Assembly: GCA_937974625.1 (NCBI GenBank)
Contig: CALJVJ010000046.1
Coordinates: 16,629 to 80,628 of the forward strand
Reading direction: 5' to 3'
DNA length: 64,000 nt
DNA from: an uncultured Saprospiraceae bacterium
GTDB taxonomy: Bacteria > Bacteroidota > Bacteroidia > Chitinophagales > Saprospiraceae
How positions within the stretch are numbered: the stretch's first letter is position 1; each line of letters begins with the position of its first letter. The translations under genes were made by a program, and so were the position numbers. Positions 27,349 through 36,053 of this stretch are shown in pieces. A model generated the notes under the pieces. That model was given only the letters and a program-made list of their open reading frames with translations. It did not search any database and was not told the origin of the DNA.

Positions 27349-27735
27349 ATGAACACAGGAACGTGCGCTCCAATAGTTGGCAAAACTACTGTTTCTATCG
27401 TTGACAATATCTACAGTATTATTGATTCAAAAATCCAATACTTAGATTATCAAACTAGAGAACTATTACGCCCCCTAATTGGAGAAAACACACAAAAGGA
27501 CGGAAAGTCCGACTCAAAAAAAGGTCCAAAAGACCTCAAAATAGAGGAGCAATGGTTTTTGGCTTTCGAAAAATACAGTAAAGTCAAAAGTGTATTGTTA
27601 CTTCTTAGAAACTACCTTAATAAAGAAAATGCGTTATTGGTTTTGTCTCTTTTGGCGGACGACCAATTGATTAATTTTAGCCAAAAGGACCTTGAATATA
27701 AACTTGGTATTAAACCAAGATATCAAGCAGCTTAA
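27349..27735 (+). CDS. Small helical protein of unknown function
   Basis: The 128-residue protein is not recognised. It is predicted to be mostly helical with no signal peptide or membrane span. The middle (about 50-65) is Lys/Gly/Asp-rich and looks like a flexible linker between two helical parts, the second reading EEQWFLAFEKYSKVKSVLLL then NKENALLVLSLLADDQLIN. Codon use is similar to its neighbours and the frame is intact. Three successive hairpins, the last with a T run, separate it from the caspase-like gene, so it is probably a separate transcript. The ATG at 27349 is the first in frame. Coding status is likely but not certain. Confidence 0.55.
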   Translation: MNTGTCAPIVGKTTVSIVDNIYSIIDSKIQYLDYQTRELLRPLIGENTQKDGKSDSKKGPKDLKIEEQWFLAFEKYSKVKSVLLLLRNYLNKENALLVLSLLADDQLINFSQKDLEYKLGIKPRYQAA

Positions 27736-27740
27736 ACACA

Positions 27741-27868
27741 GGATTGGGTTGCGAGTTTTAAACAATTCGCAACCTGAATTCCGATTGGTTGTAAGCATCC
27801 CCCACTTAAGTAACAGTTGCAGTTACCCCCATTTCCCCCGATTTTTCATAGACTGCAACTGTTTACTT
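27741..27868 (+). other. Two stable hairpins behind the small unknown gene
   Basis: GGTTGCGA/TCGCAACC (27747-27774), then AAGTAACAGTTGCAGT at 27808-27823 with its near-perfect complement at 27852-27868 around a C-rich loop. Neither has a T run. They begin directly after the stop at 27735. Confidence 0.5.
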
Positions 27869-27881
27869 ATTTTAAACCTCC

Positions 27882-27922
27882 AATAGCTGGATTGGGACGT
27901 AATATCCAATCCGGCTATTTTT
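27882..27922 (+). terminator. Terminator hairpin before the caspase-like gene
   Basis: AATAGCTGGATTGG pairs with CCAATCCGGCTATT (one G-T type mismatch, 10-nt loop), followed by a T run. Confidence 0.75.
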
Positions 27923-28093
27923 ATGTACATCGTATGGTAAAATCTTTGTTGGACCATACTTACATAAGCCAGTAATTAACTTTACGCAGTCAACTTCCTA
28001 GATTTCTTATTTTCTACCTTCCTATTTCTTTAAACTTGCTACCTTTCCTTAAAAAACCTATTTTTGAGTCGTAACTAACTTTTAAAATATACT

Positions 28094-29995
28094 ATGCCTC
28101 AAAAGGATACCAAAAAAACGGTGGTGGAACGTCCAGTTAACCAACCTCCAGCGTATACCAATAAAGGGAACAACTACCTTTTTGTCATAGCCATTGATGC
28201 CTACCAAAATTGCCCTAGATTATATAATTGTCTTGCCGATGCAAAAGAGCTTATTAAGGTCTTGACCAACCAATATTATTTTGATAAGAAAAATGTGCTA
28301 ACGCTTTTTGATAAAGAAGCTACGGAAGGAAATATTTTTAAAACTTTCCGCCAATTAGCAAAAAAAGTGACCTCAGCTGATAATTTAATTATATATTTCT
28401 CAGGTCACGGAGAGTATGATAAGGTATTCAAAGAAGGTTATTGGATACCCGTTAATGCTCAATTAGGGGCTCAAGAGGATTTTGTTTCCAACTCGAAAAT
28501 TAAAATGATTTTGGAAGCAATCAATTCCAAGCACACATTTTTAATAGCGGATTCTTGTTTTTCAGGGAGTTTATTTACTCAATTTAAAAGCACCTCCATT
28601 GCGGAGCGATTAGAAAATGACCCTTCACGTTGGGGCTTAACCGCTGGTAGAAACGAGGTGGTATCCGACGGAAAAGCAGGCGACCATAGTCCATTTGCAG
28701 ATAGTTTAATTTATCATTTAAAAAATAATGAGGTTCCACTTGGAGTTGCTACTTTATGTAATAGAGTAGTAGAGAACGTCATTGCAGCGGCAGACCAAAC
28801 ACCTAGGGGAGAACCACTTAAAGTTAAAGGGCATAGAGGCGGTCAGTTTTTTTTTCATCCCAAGAATGCTCAACAGGAAGTTATTCCTGTCAATCAAGAA
28901 AACAAAGATAAACGAGGTCATGTGCTGTATCAAATTCCAGGGGAAATGCAACTGGAAAAAGATACAAAATGCATTGTGCGAATTGCATTTGAAGAATTAA
29001 TATTACAGAAAGATATAGTAACTACTGTTGAAACTACTACTAAAGATATTCGCATCTCCAATTTGATGGAGGTGGATTTAATTGACCCCTTACAAGAAGG
29101 TACTTTTACGATAAGAGCTATCAATAAAAAAGAACAAATCATCGATAAAAATGATTTTACCCAATGGTTATTTTATGTGAAAGCTACTCAAGCTGGTACT
29201 TTTCCATTATTGGTTAAAGTAACCTTGATTGAGGTGCTATATGGTAAGGAAAGACGGAAGGAAATAGTTTTAGAAGAAACGATTAATGTCGTAACTTCTT
29301 TGACGGAAACTCCAATTCAAACCTTCAAAAGCGCGGGCTATAGCCTTAAAGTTGCTTCAAAATCTATTGACCACTCTAGTACCCTTGTTGGTGGTGGGAC
29401 TGCTAGAGAATATTTGCCGCCTCCTTCACCTCCGGCTCCTTCTGTTCCTTCATTCGAAGAGAAAGCAAAACCTAAATCCCGAAAATCAAGGATTAAAATT
29501 ATTACGCTTTTGGGAGGAATCGCTGCTGTCTTGTTATTTTTGGTAGTTAGTAAATCTATTTTTATAGATGCTAATCAAGAGACAAACGGGAATCTGCCTA
29601 AACCACCTAATCCCAATCCTAATGTAGAACTACCCCCAATTAATGAAGACCAAATTGATGGTCGGAAAAGGGTAATGCAAAGAATAACCAAAAATGGAAA
29701 AACGGGTTACATTGATAGACATACGAAAGAACTCCTTATTCCTTACCAATATGAAATAGGTACTAATTTTGGAGAAGGAGTAGCTTTTGTGAGATTGAAT
29801 AATAAATGGGGATTAATTAACAAAAAAGGCGATATACTCGTTGATTTTATAATGAATCAACCGGGAAAATTTAATAATAGAAAGGCAGTAGTGTTAGTGG
29901 GAGCAACCAAATTTGTTATCAATCCAAAAGGAGAAATCAAAGTGAATGGTAAAGTAATGAAATTGGACGCTTATCATAAAAGGTCTAATAAATAG
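28094..29995 (+). CDS. Membrane-anchored caspase-like (peptidase C14) protein with C-terminal WG-type repeats
   Basis: The 633-residue protein starts with a caspase-like domain (about 25-250): FVIAIDAYQNCPRLYNCLAD, the catalytic histidine in YFSGHGEYD (H105) and the catalytic cysteine in IADSCFSGSLF (C155), so both dyad residues are kept. A beta-rich domain follows (about 275-410, with the start YQIPGEMQLEKDTKCIVRIA), a Pro/Ser-rich linker (PPPSPPAPSVP), one membrane helix (about 467-488) and a C-terminal part with WG-type repeats (GKTGYIDRHTKELLIPYQYE, NNKWGLINKKGD). There is no signal peptide, so the caspase domain is probably cytoplasmic and the WG repeats outside. Metacaspase-like proteases cut after basic residues in known cases; the target is unknown. 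An unknown exported protein follows after 18 bases. Confidence 0.85.
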   Translation: MPQKDTKKTVVERPVNQPPAYTNKGNNYLFVIAIDAYQNCPRLYNCLADAKELIKVLTNQYYFDKKNVLTLFDKEATEGNIFKTFRQLAKKVTSADNLIIYFSGHGEYDKVFKEGYWIPVNAQLGAQEDFVSNSKIKMILEAINSKHTFLIADSCFSGSLFTQFKSTSIAERLENDPSRWGLTAGRNEVVSDGKAGDHSPFADSLIYHLKNNEVPLGVATLCNRVVENVIAAADQTPRGEPLKVKGHRGGQFFFHPKNAQQEVIPVNQENKDKRGHVLYQIPGEMQLEKDTKCIVRIAFEELILQKDIVTTVETTTKDIRISNLMEVDLIDPLQEGTFTIRAINKKEQIIDKNDFTQWLFYVKATQAGTFPLLVKVTLIEVLYGKERRKEIVLEETINVVTSLTETPIQTFKSAGYSLKVASKSIDHSSTLVGGGTAREYLPPPSPPAPSVPSFEEKAKPKSRKSRIKIITLLGGIAAVLLFLVVSKSIFIDANQETNGNLPKPPNPNPNVELPPINEDQIDGRKRVMQRITKNGKTGYIDRHTKELLIPYQYEIGTNFGEGVAFVRLNNKWGLINKKGDILVDFIMNQPGKFNNRKAVVLVGATKFVINPKGEIKVNGKVMKLDAYHKRSNK

Positions 29996-30013
29996 AAGGA
30001 TTAAACATAATTA

Positions 30014-31441
30014 ATGAGCATTCGAATTTTATACACAATTTTAGCGGTTTTATGCTTTTCAGTTTTTTTAATTGGACAAAAGTCTAATTCCACCAGTTCA
30101 GGAAATGGTAATAGTGTTTTGACTTTTACTCCCGCTTCTAAAATGAAAAAAAGTCGACAAACACGTTTTAGAAAACAATATTTTGGACGGATGAATGGGA
30201 AAGACATGGAATTAACCCTTTCTGAAAAAATACATCAAGGGACCATTGAATTAACCATCAATCTCATCGACTTAAAAGATAGACAGACTTTCAAAGGAAC
30301 TAAAACTGTTCCTAAGAAAGTACACCAATTAGAAAACCTTGTTTTGAAAAATGTACAAGGTCAGGAAAAATTAATTGAATCTCTTTTTCTACATAATTAC
30401 AATCCTAACTTTATTAATCTTATTACAAAAGATGGTCAAGTTGGCTATTTTTTTTGGGGAGAAGAACCCGTCCAAAATGGATTTTATGCTAAACCTTATA
30501 TATCGCTAGATTCTTTTAAAGGCATTTACGAAGGTAGAATAGATGGTCGACCAGCAGTTTTGAAAATAGAAAATAGAGGAGAGGGCCTTCAATTGATAAT
30601 TGAGGATAGAGAACTAAATCAGCAATATTGGACTTATTTGAGTCAATTACCTCTAGGAAAACGATTTTTTTCGACAGGACCCTTAAAACTAAAATCAACT
30701 ACTAGTACTAGTGCAATTGTTATTAAAAAATTGGTGTTAGATAAAGATAACACACAGATAATCAGTGGTTCATTTGCAATGAAAGAAAAGGAAGTCGGAT
30801 TATTTTTTATTCGAAAAACAAGGGAAGAACCAACAGTTTTGCCTGAGTTTCCTTGGCCTCCTCCACAACCTTCGGATTTTTTAAAATTGAATTGGGATAC
30901 CTTTAAAAATGTTAAACAACTTGGAGATATAGATACTTTGATTACCCAACGTTTAAACCAAGCAGGTTATCAATTGAGACCTAATAAATACTTCTATACA
31001 CCTAATGGTTTTGCTTTGGTTACGCAAATAGAGCAAGTCGATTGTAAAGCCAAACCATTGAAGGATACAGATAGATGGACTAATAATATTTCTGAGTTTG
31101 AAAAAGATTTTAACTTAATTGATTACCTAAGATTTTTGAGTACCGAAAATCCAGGACTTTACCGAATTTTAGCCTTTGTCATTACTGACGATTTAAATCC
31201 CTTAAGTAGAATTGACCCCTCATTGGATGAAAAAGAAGCTTGGCTAGTTTTAGGAAGTGTAGTATTGCCTGACTCCATTGCTCACCAAAAATTATCGGAA
31301 AAGCATTATGGTAGGATTTATGTTTATGAGTTTGAAAAAAAGGAAACAAGTATTCATGCAGAGATGGTGAAAAAAGGGAAAAATGATTGTTGGCAATCTG
31401 GTGAAATGCATTTAAAACACACTAATTTTTTTGATAATTAA
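30014..31441 (+). CDS. Exported protein of unknown function, co-transcribed with the caspase-like gene
   Basis: The 475-residue protein begins with a signal peptide (MSIRILYTILAVLCFSVFLIGQ); no later membrane segment is present. The first 270 residues look beta-rich, with repeated motifs of the kind YFGRMNGKDMELTL and YEGRIDGRPAVLKIE, i.e. two related units (about residues 54-68 and 172-187) that both start with a tyrosine or phenylalanine, Gly-Arg-Met/Ile-x-Gly. The C-terminal part (about 290-470) has no known signature. It is 18 bases behind the caspase-like gene and almost certainly in the same operon. The matching envelope location suggests it may interact with the outside part of the protease, but this is inference. 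Confidence 0.7.
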   Translation: MSIRILYTILAVLCFSVFLIGQKSNSTSSGNGNSVLTFTPASKMKKSRQTRFRKQYFGRMNGKDMELTLSEKIHQGTIELTINLIDLKDRQTFKGTKTVPKKVHQLENLVLKNVQGQEKLIESLFLHNYNPNFINLITKDGQVGYFFWGEEPVQNGFYAKPYISLDSFKGIYEGRIDGRPAVLKIENRGEGLQLIIEDRELNQQYWTYLSQLPLGKRFFSTGPLKLKSTTSTSAIVIKKLVLDKDNTQIISGSFAMKEKEVGLFFIRKTREEPTVLPEFPWPPPQPSDFLKLNWDTFKNVKQLGDIDTLITQRLNQAGYQLRPNKYFYTPNGFALVTQIEQVDCKAKPLKDTDRWTNNISEFEKDFNLIDYLRFLSTENPGLYRILAFVITDDLNPLSRIDPSLDEKEAWLVLGSVVLPDSIAHQKLSEKHYGRIYVYEFEKKETSIHAEMVKKGKNDCWQSGEMHLKHTNFFDN

Positions 31442-31466
31442 AATTACATTTATTAATTTTTAAATT

Positions 31467-32321
31467 ATGTTTACAACCCTCATTTCTGCAAGTGAATTGA
31501 ATGGTATTTTAGACCAAGAGCATCTTGTAATCATTGATGCTAGACATTCAGCAACTGATATAGAAAGTGGAAGAAAAGCTTATCAGTCGGCACATATTCC
31601 AAATGCTTTATTTGCCCATTTAGATGAGGACCTATCGGGTGAAATTATTAAAGGGAAAACTGGCAGACATCCATTTCCGCCGATTGAAAAAATAGTGAAA
31701 AAACTGTCTGATTGGGGAATAGATATGCATTCACAAGTGGTTGTTTATGATGCAAGCCATGGTGGAATTGCGGCTAGACTTTGGTTTATGCTGAAATGGC
31801 TCGGACATGATAAAGTTGCAGTATTAAATGGTGGATTTAAATATTGGACAAGCCAAAATTTTCCAACAGATGCCATTGTTAGAACGCCTAAACCGTCGTC
31901 CTTTAAAGCTAATCTTAGACCTGAATTAATTGTCGATGTTCAATTTATGGAAGCTAATATTGATACGCCAGAATTGATTTATATTGATGCTAGAGCGGCG
32001 AAAAGATATAGAGGAGAAGAAGAACCGCTTGACCCAATAGCAGGACATATCCCGAGTGCTATTTCTGCACCTTTTACAGAAAACATAGGAAAAGATGGGT
32101 TGTTTTTAGATAAACAAGCTTTAATAAAGCGGTTTGTTAAATTATTAGAAAACCAACCGAAAGGAAATACTATATTTTATTGTGGTTCGGGAGTTACTGC
32201 ATGTCATAATTTGCTCGTGATGCATCATTTGGGGATTACTTCGCCAAAGTTATATCCAGGGTCTTGGAGTGAATGGATTGTAGATAAGAATAGGGAAGTG
32301 GTGGTAGAAACGCCCTCCTAA
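31467..32321 (+). CDS. sseA: Two-domain sulfurtransferase (thiosulfate/3-mercaptopyruvate type)
   Basis: The 284-residue protein has two rhodanese domains. The N-terminal one is inactive-like (LVIIDARHSATDIESG, then AHIPNALFAHLDEDLSG); the C-terminal one carries the active-site loop CGSGVTAC with C239. The CGSGV[TS] loop is characteristic of 3-mercaptopyruvate sulfurtransferases, while thiosulfate sulfurtransferases carry CRKGVT; this favours the mercaptopyruvate type. The protein is cytoplasmic. It follows the unknown exported gene by 25 bases, so it may be the distal gene of that transcript, although the function does not suggest a link. Confidence 0.87.
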   Translation: MFTTLISASELNGILDQEHLVIIDARHSATDIESGRKAYQSAHIPNALFAHLDEDLSGEIIKGKTGRHPFPPIEKIVKKLSDWGIDMHSQVVVYDASHGGIAARLWFMLKWLGHDKVAVLNGGFKYWTSQNFPTDAIVRTPKPSSFKANLRPELIVDVQFMEANIDTPELIYIDARAAKRYRGEEEPLDPIAGHIPSAISAPFTENIGKDGLFLDKQALIKRFVKLLENQPKGNTIFYCGSGVTACHNLLVMHHLGITSPKLYPGSWSEWIVDKNREVVVETPS

Positions 32322-32357
32322 TGCCGTGACAGGACCTTTCCTTTTATCCAATATGGC

Positions 32358-32365
32358 TACCTTTG
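32358..32365 (+). promoter_or_regulatory. Candidate -7 box (TAnnTTTG) of the THUMP methyltransferase gene
   Basis: TACCTTTG is a perfect -7 match 37 bases before the ATG at 32402. Confidence 0.5.
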
Positions 32366-32401
32366 TACAGTTTGATTACTATTTGAAAAGCACCAAGATT
32401 T

Positions 32402-33499
32402 ATGAATATTCCAAAATGGTTGGAGGATAATCCGAAATTAACAAAACCGAATGAGGCAAAAGTTAAATATTGGTTTAGAACCCCTGTGGGAATCGAAAGC
32501 ATGCTTAAAGCCGAATTGGAAACAAAAACGAAGGAACTTCAGGTTTTTCAAAGCCATAGGAATGTTTTTGCAGTATTTGACCAAAATGGACCTGACGAAA
32601 AAGAATTAGCAAAATTAGTTGCTCAAATGCGCACAGCTGATGATGTTTTTCGATTTGTTGGATGCTGTAAAGGTATCGAAAGGGCTAAGGCTAGTATAGA
32701 AATTTTAGAAAGCTATTTTGAGCAAATCATCATCCCGCGATTAAAAAAAGAGAACCATCACAAATATATTAGGGTCACCTTAAGTTTTGTCGGAAAAAGA
32801 AATTTTAACCGATTTTCTGTGGAAGAAAAATTGAATGCTATAATTGTTAAAAATTGTCAACTAATACCCCTTAGCAATAAAGAAAAAACACCTAGAAAGA
32901 ATAATGAGTTGAGGTTGCGGTGTCATCTTGAAAATTCCTATGCCTTTTTTGGCCTTGGCTTAAAGGACATTCCCCTACATAGGAGAACTTGGCGAAATAT
33001 TCAATATCCAGGCCAGTTGCGTCCTCCCATTGCTGCGACAATGGCTCGATTACTTGCACCTAAAAAGAATGATTTAGTAATTGACCCATTTTGTGGTTCA
33101 GGGACCATTTTAATTGAGTCTGCCTTTATCCATGCTGATAGTAGGCACATTGGTTTCGACTTGAGTGAAGAGGCTATTGATATAGCGAAGAAAAGTGCGC
33201 TTTTAGCAAAAAAAAATATTGATTTTAGTACTAATAATAGCCTTTTGCAATTTCCTGCTTATAAAAATTATTTTCTTATAAGCAATCCTCCATGGGATGA
33301 AAAACATCATATTGAGAATAAAGCTATTTTCGTAGAAAATCTAATTAACTTAATTGCGAATAGTACGCAAGCTGTTTTAATCCTTCCCTCAGAATTTATC
33401 GAGATAATTCAAGAAAAATTAAAGCTAACCATTGCACAAATAACGACAACTAGAGTGAGGGGTAAAATTGCAGCTATTATAAATATTATTGGTTCTTAA
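32402..33499 (+). CDS. THUMP-domain RNA methyltransferase (Trm14/RlmKL-like)
   Basis: The 365-residue protein has an N-terminal ferredoxin-like/THUMP part (about 20-180), the linker motif GLKDIPLHRRTWRN, and a Rossmann-type methyltransferase domain of the UPF0020 family. SAM-binding motif I reads VIDPFCGSGTILIE (226-239) and the catalytic motif IV is NPPW (295-298), which marks N-methylation of an exocyclic amine, usually guanine N2 in tRNA or 23S rRNA. Which RNA is modified cannot be told. Size is close to the single-domain archaeal Trm14/TrmN enzymes and shorter than RlmL. It has its own -7 box, and a long inverted repeat follows the stop. Confidence 0.85.
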   Translation: MNIPKWLEDNPKLTKPNEAKVKYWFRTPVGIESMLKAELETKTKELQVFQSHRNVFAVFDQNGPDEKELAKLVAQMRTADDVFRFVGCCKGIERAKASIEILESYFEQIIIPRLKKENHHKYIRVTLSFVGKRNFNRFSVEEKLNAIIVKNCQLIPLSNKEKTPRKNNELRLRCHLENSYAFFGLGLKDIPLHRRTWRNIQYPGQLRPPIAATMARLLAPKKNDLVIDPFCGSGTILIESAFIHADSRHIGFDLSEEAIDIAKKSALLAKKNIDFSTNNSLLQFPAYKNYFLISNPPWDEKHHIENKAIFVENLINLIANSTQAVLILPSEFIEIIQEKLKLTIAQITTTRVRGKIAAIINIIGS

Positions 33500-33506
33500 G
33501 GAACGC

Positions 33507-33615
33507 GATTAAAATAAATTCAGATTCTCGTCAAAGAAATAAGATAACTAAGTGGTTCACTTTAAACGACTTATCTTAATTCTTTGACTCTGAATAAACT
33601 GAATCTATTTTAATC
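33507..33615. terminator. Long inverted repeat between convergent genes, bidirectional terminator candidate
   Basis: GATTAAAATA with ATTCAG (33507-33523) and GTCAAAGAA with TAAGATAA (33530-33547) pair with matching blocks ending at 33615 and around 33571-33588. The two stems are separated by an internal loop of 6 and 10 bases and capped by about 23 bases. It lies exactly between the stops at 33499 and 33655. Confidence 0.65.
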
Positions 33616-33654
33616 TTACTACTAAGGATAGTTAAAGCATCTTTTATTTGTTTA

Positions 33655-35517
33655 TTATTTAGTATACCAAATAGGTGAAGACCAAGCCCTTTCTTGGGTC
33701 GTCAATGGAGTGGTATCTTTATAAGTAACTCCATGTCGAATGATATCCCATAAGGTATATCGAGCCGTTGGATTTTCAATTACCCTTAAATAATAAAAAG
33801 CGTCTGCTGTTGTATCAAATTCTGGGTCTGTCCATACCGTTTGTAAACTTACTGCACCTTTAGATTTATCCCAAGCTCCTGTTTCCATATTAACGGTAGC
33901 GTTATTGGAAGGCACACTTCCATCTGCGTTAAGTACTCGATTATCGGAAAGTGCTACATTAAATATTTTTTCCGCTAATTTTCCGTCTTTATACCAACCT
34001 TTTACTACTTGAATTCTATCTAAATTTGCACCTTCAGGGTCTTTGGCTGCCCAAATTAAAAAGGAAGGAGCTTTTTCACTTTTACTCAAATCACTTCCCA
34101 TAGGGACTCCTTTGGCATAGCCATCACTGACCAAAGCTTCATAATTTTCATAGTTACCTAAAAAGTCATAACCGCCGAAAAACCGCACTTTAATTCTACC
34201 TCCACTAGTGGCATAAACTTCTTTCCTTGCCAAAGCATCATAAATGTCAGGACGTGTGTTTGCCTCTGCCCATACTGCGACTAAGCCTCCAGGATTTAAT
34301 GCATCTTCCACTTTTTTACCGCTACCAAATTCTAACACCCAATCTCTTTTTGACCTTAATATAGGGTCTCTATCTAATAAAGAGTGATTGCCTAAATAAT
34401 CACTCCATTCGTCTGTGTTTCCAGGTACACTATTATGGGTATCCGTACTACCAATCATGCCGTATTTGTGAGGATTGACCCCATATTTTTCTTTTTGGCG
34501 CAAACCTTCTTTTAAAGCATATCGGACATAATTATTTTCAGAAGCTGGTTCATAGGTATAGTTTTCATAATTGGCAAATTCATCGTTTTCCCAAAAAGAA
34601 GCGGTTACCTCTGAATTTCCTTTGGCTTGATGGACTTCTACCAAAGGCTCAAACTTATTTCTAAGAATTGCATATTCCTTGGTTCTTTCAGCAAATCCAG
34701 CGCCTACCGAAAGGTTGGTATTATGAGGAATAGCCATAACTGTTGCACCTTGTTCTGTTATTTCGTTTAAAAAACTTAATATGCTTTCTCCATCTCTAGC
34801 CTCTAAAGCACTGATAGGATAGTCAGGAACTTTCATATCCTTAAATATGATATTCCGATGAATATGCGACTGTGCTGCGCCGTTAGTCCATTCGTAGGCA
34901 GCGAAAGTTGTAAACTTTCCTGGCTGATAATGTTTTTCGGCTGCTTCTAATTCTATGTCCCAAGCCTTTTTAGTGGTTTCAAATCCTTGGAAAAATGGCA
35001 TGTGAGAAGGTTCAGAAGATACCCTTTCCAAAGACTTTAAAAACAAATCTCGTTGCTTAACAGTATCTAAACCTACACTTCTAAAATAGCGCGCATACAT
35101 GGCATTATGTCCTGCTGCTTCCGGGGTATGAATAGAATACAATTCTCCTAAAAACTCGGCATGGTCCGTAACTGCTGCGAAATCTAAGGGTCTATCAATT
35201 TTTACGTTTTGCTCCAATACAGAAATTGTCTCTCCCTTTGCAAACCGATATGCATCGTTTGGTGTAGCCCGATTTCCGCCAATATAAGCATCAAAAGATA
35301 GGGTAGTGTGTACATGCAAATCACCCCAATACAAGTTTTTATTCCCATTTTTCGGCACAGCAGACTCATCTACATTTTTCGATAAAGTAGCTCTGTCTCT
35401 AACTGGATTAGGTACTTCATCCAATACCATTGCAGGAAACAAAGATTTATAAACAAAAAAACCGATAATGGCTAGGATAGCGATTACGGCAAGCGAAATT
35501 TTTAAAGTCTTTGACAT
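33655..35517 (-). CDS. DUF3604 (PHP-like) membrane-anchored protein
   Basis: The 620-residue protein has an N-terminal membrane anchor (residues 7-27) and a large extracytoplasmic DUF3604 domain. The signature NLYWGDLHVHTTLS carries H68 and H70, as in PHP-type metal-dependent phosphoesterases; further metal-site candidates are AAVTDHAEF, MAIPHNTNL and GSTDTHNS. DUF3604 proteins are frequent in marine bacteria, but no reaction is firmly known to me. Translation and location fit an enzyme held at the periplasmic side of the inner membrane or cleaved and released. A heptamer array lies between it and the MaoC-like gene on the same strand. Confidence 0.85.
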   Translation of the reverse strand: MSKTLKISLAVIAILAIIGFFVYKSLFPAMVLDEVPNPVRDRATLSKNVDESAVPKNGNKNLYWGDLHVHTTLSFDAYIGGNRATPNDAYRFAKGETISVLEQNVKIDRPLDFAAVTDHAEFLGELYSIHTPEAAGHNAMYARYFRSVGLDTVKQRDLFLKSLERVSSEPSHMPFFQGFETTKKAWDIELEAAEKHYQPGKFTTFAAYEWTNGAAQSHIHRNIIFKDMKVPDYPISALEARDGESILSFLNEITEQGATVMAIPHNTNLSVGAGFAERTKEYAILRNKFEPLVEVHQAKGNSEVTASFWENDEFANYENYTYEPASENNYVRYALKEGLRQKEKYGVNPHKYGMIGSTDTHNSVPGNTDEWSDYLGNHSLLDRDPILRSKRDWVLEFGSGKKVEDALNPGGLVAVWAEANTRPDIYDALARKEVYATSGGRIKVRFFGGYDFLGNYENYEALVSDGYAKGVPMGSDLSKSEKAPSFLIWAAKDPEGANLDRIQVVKGWYKDGKLAEKIFNVALSDNRVLNADGSVPSNNATVNMETGAWDKSKGAVSLQTVWTDPEFDTTADAFYYLRVIENPTARYTLWDIIRHGVTYKDTTPLTTQERAWSSPIWYTK

Positions 35518-35520
35518 GTT

Positions 35521-35593
35521 GGATGCTGGTTTGCTGGATACTAGATGCTGGATGCTGGATGCTAATATCTAGTATCTAGCATCCAGTATCCAG
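35521..35593. repeat. Heptamer array (GGATGCT type) folding back on itself
   Basis: Units such as GGATACT-AGATGCT-GGATGCT-GGATGCT-AATATCT-AGTATCT-AGCATCC-AGTATCC run with an exact 7-bp period from 35536 to 35591. The first half is complementary to the second, so the array is also a hairpin. It fills the space between the DUF3604 start and the MaoC stop. Confidence 0.85.
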
Positions 35594-35597
35594 ATTA

Positions 35598-36053
35598 CTA
35601 TTCAAATGCTAAGGAAATAAATTCTGCAACACAAGCTGGTTTTTCAACACCCTCAATTTCAATGGTAGCTGACCATGTTGACTTTGCTCCGTTATCCCCA
35701 TAATCTTCACAGTCTTTCAATGTCACATGGGCCCTAACTCTAGCACCACAAGGAACTGGATGCGCAAATCTAACCTTATTCAAGCCATAGTTTACACCCA
35801 TTTTTGCACTTTTTACCGTCGATACATCTTCTAAAAGTCTTGGTAATAAAGACAAAGACATAAATCCGTGAGCAATAGGTCCACCAAATGGAGAATGCTT
35901 TTTTGCTTTTTCTACATCAATGTGAATCCATTGAAAATCTAAGGTAGCTTTCGCAAAATCATTAACCATTTCTTGAGAAACAGTCATCCATTCTGAAGTA
36001 CCTAATGACTTACCTTTATGTGCTTTTAAGGCTGCTAAATCTTTAAATTCCAT
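35598..36053 (-). CDS. MaoC-family (R)-specific enoyl-CoA hydratase-like protein
   Basis: The 151-residue single hot-dog protein contains the hydratase-2 motif: D39 and H44 in LDFQWIHIDVEKA, followed by PFGGPIAHGFMSLSL. These are the catalytic Asp-His pair and the glycine of the R-specific enoyl-CoA hydratases (PhaJ type), which hydrate trans-2-enoyl-CoA to (R)-3-hydroxyacyl-CoA. The C-terminal half is conserved in length. An acetoacetyl-CoA reductase-like SDR gene lies upstream on the same strand, after a palindromic element of about 390 bases, so a joint role in 3-hydroxyacyl-CoA metabolism is reasonable. There is no PHA synthase in the window. Confidence 0.85.
   Translation of the reverse strand: MEFKDLAALKAHKGKSLGTSEWMTVSQEMVNDFAKATLDFQWIHIDVEKAKKHSPFGGPIAHGFMSLSLLPRLLEDVSTVKSAKMGVNYGLNKVRFAHPVPCGARVRAHVTLKDCEDYGDNGAKSTWSATIEIEGVEKPACVAEFISLAFE

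Noticed and set aside
27210..27407. 65-codon minus-strand frame overlapping the start of the 128-residue protein
   Set aside because: It overlaps the better + strand gene; low complexity at its end and no recognisable pattern.
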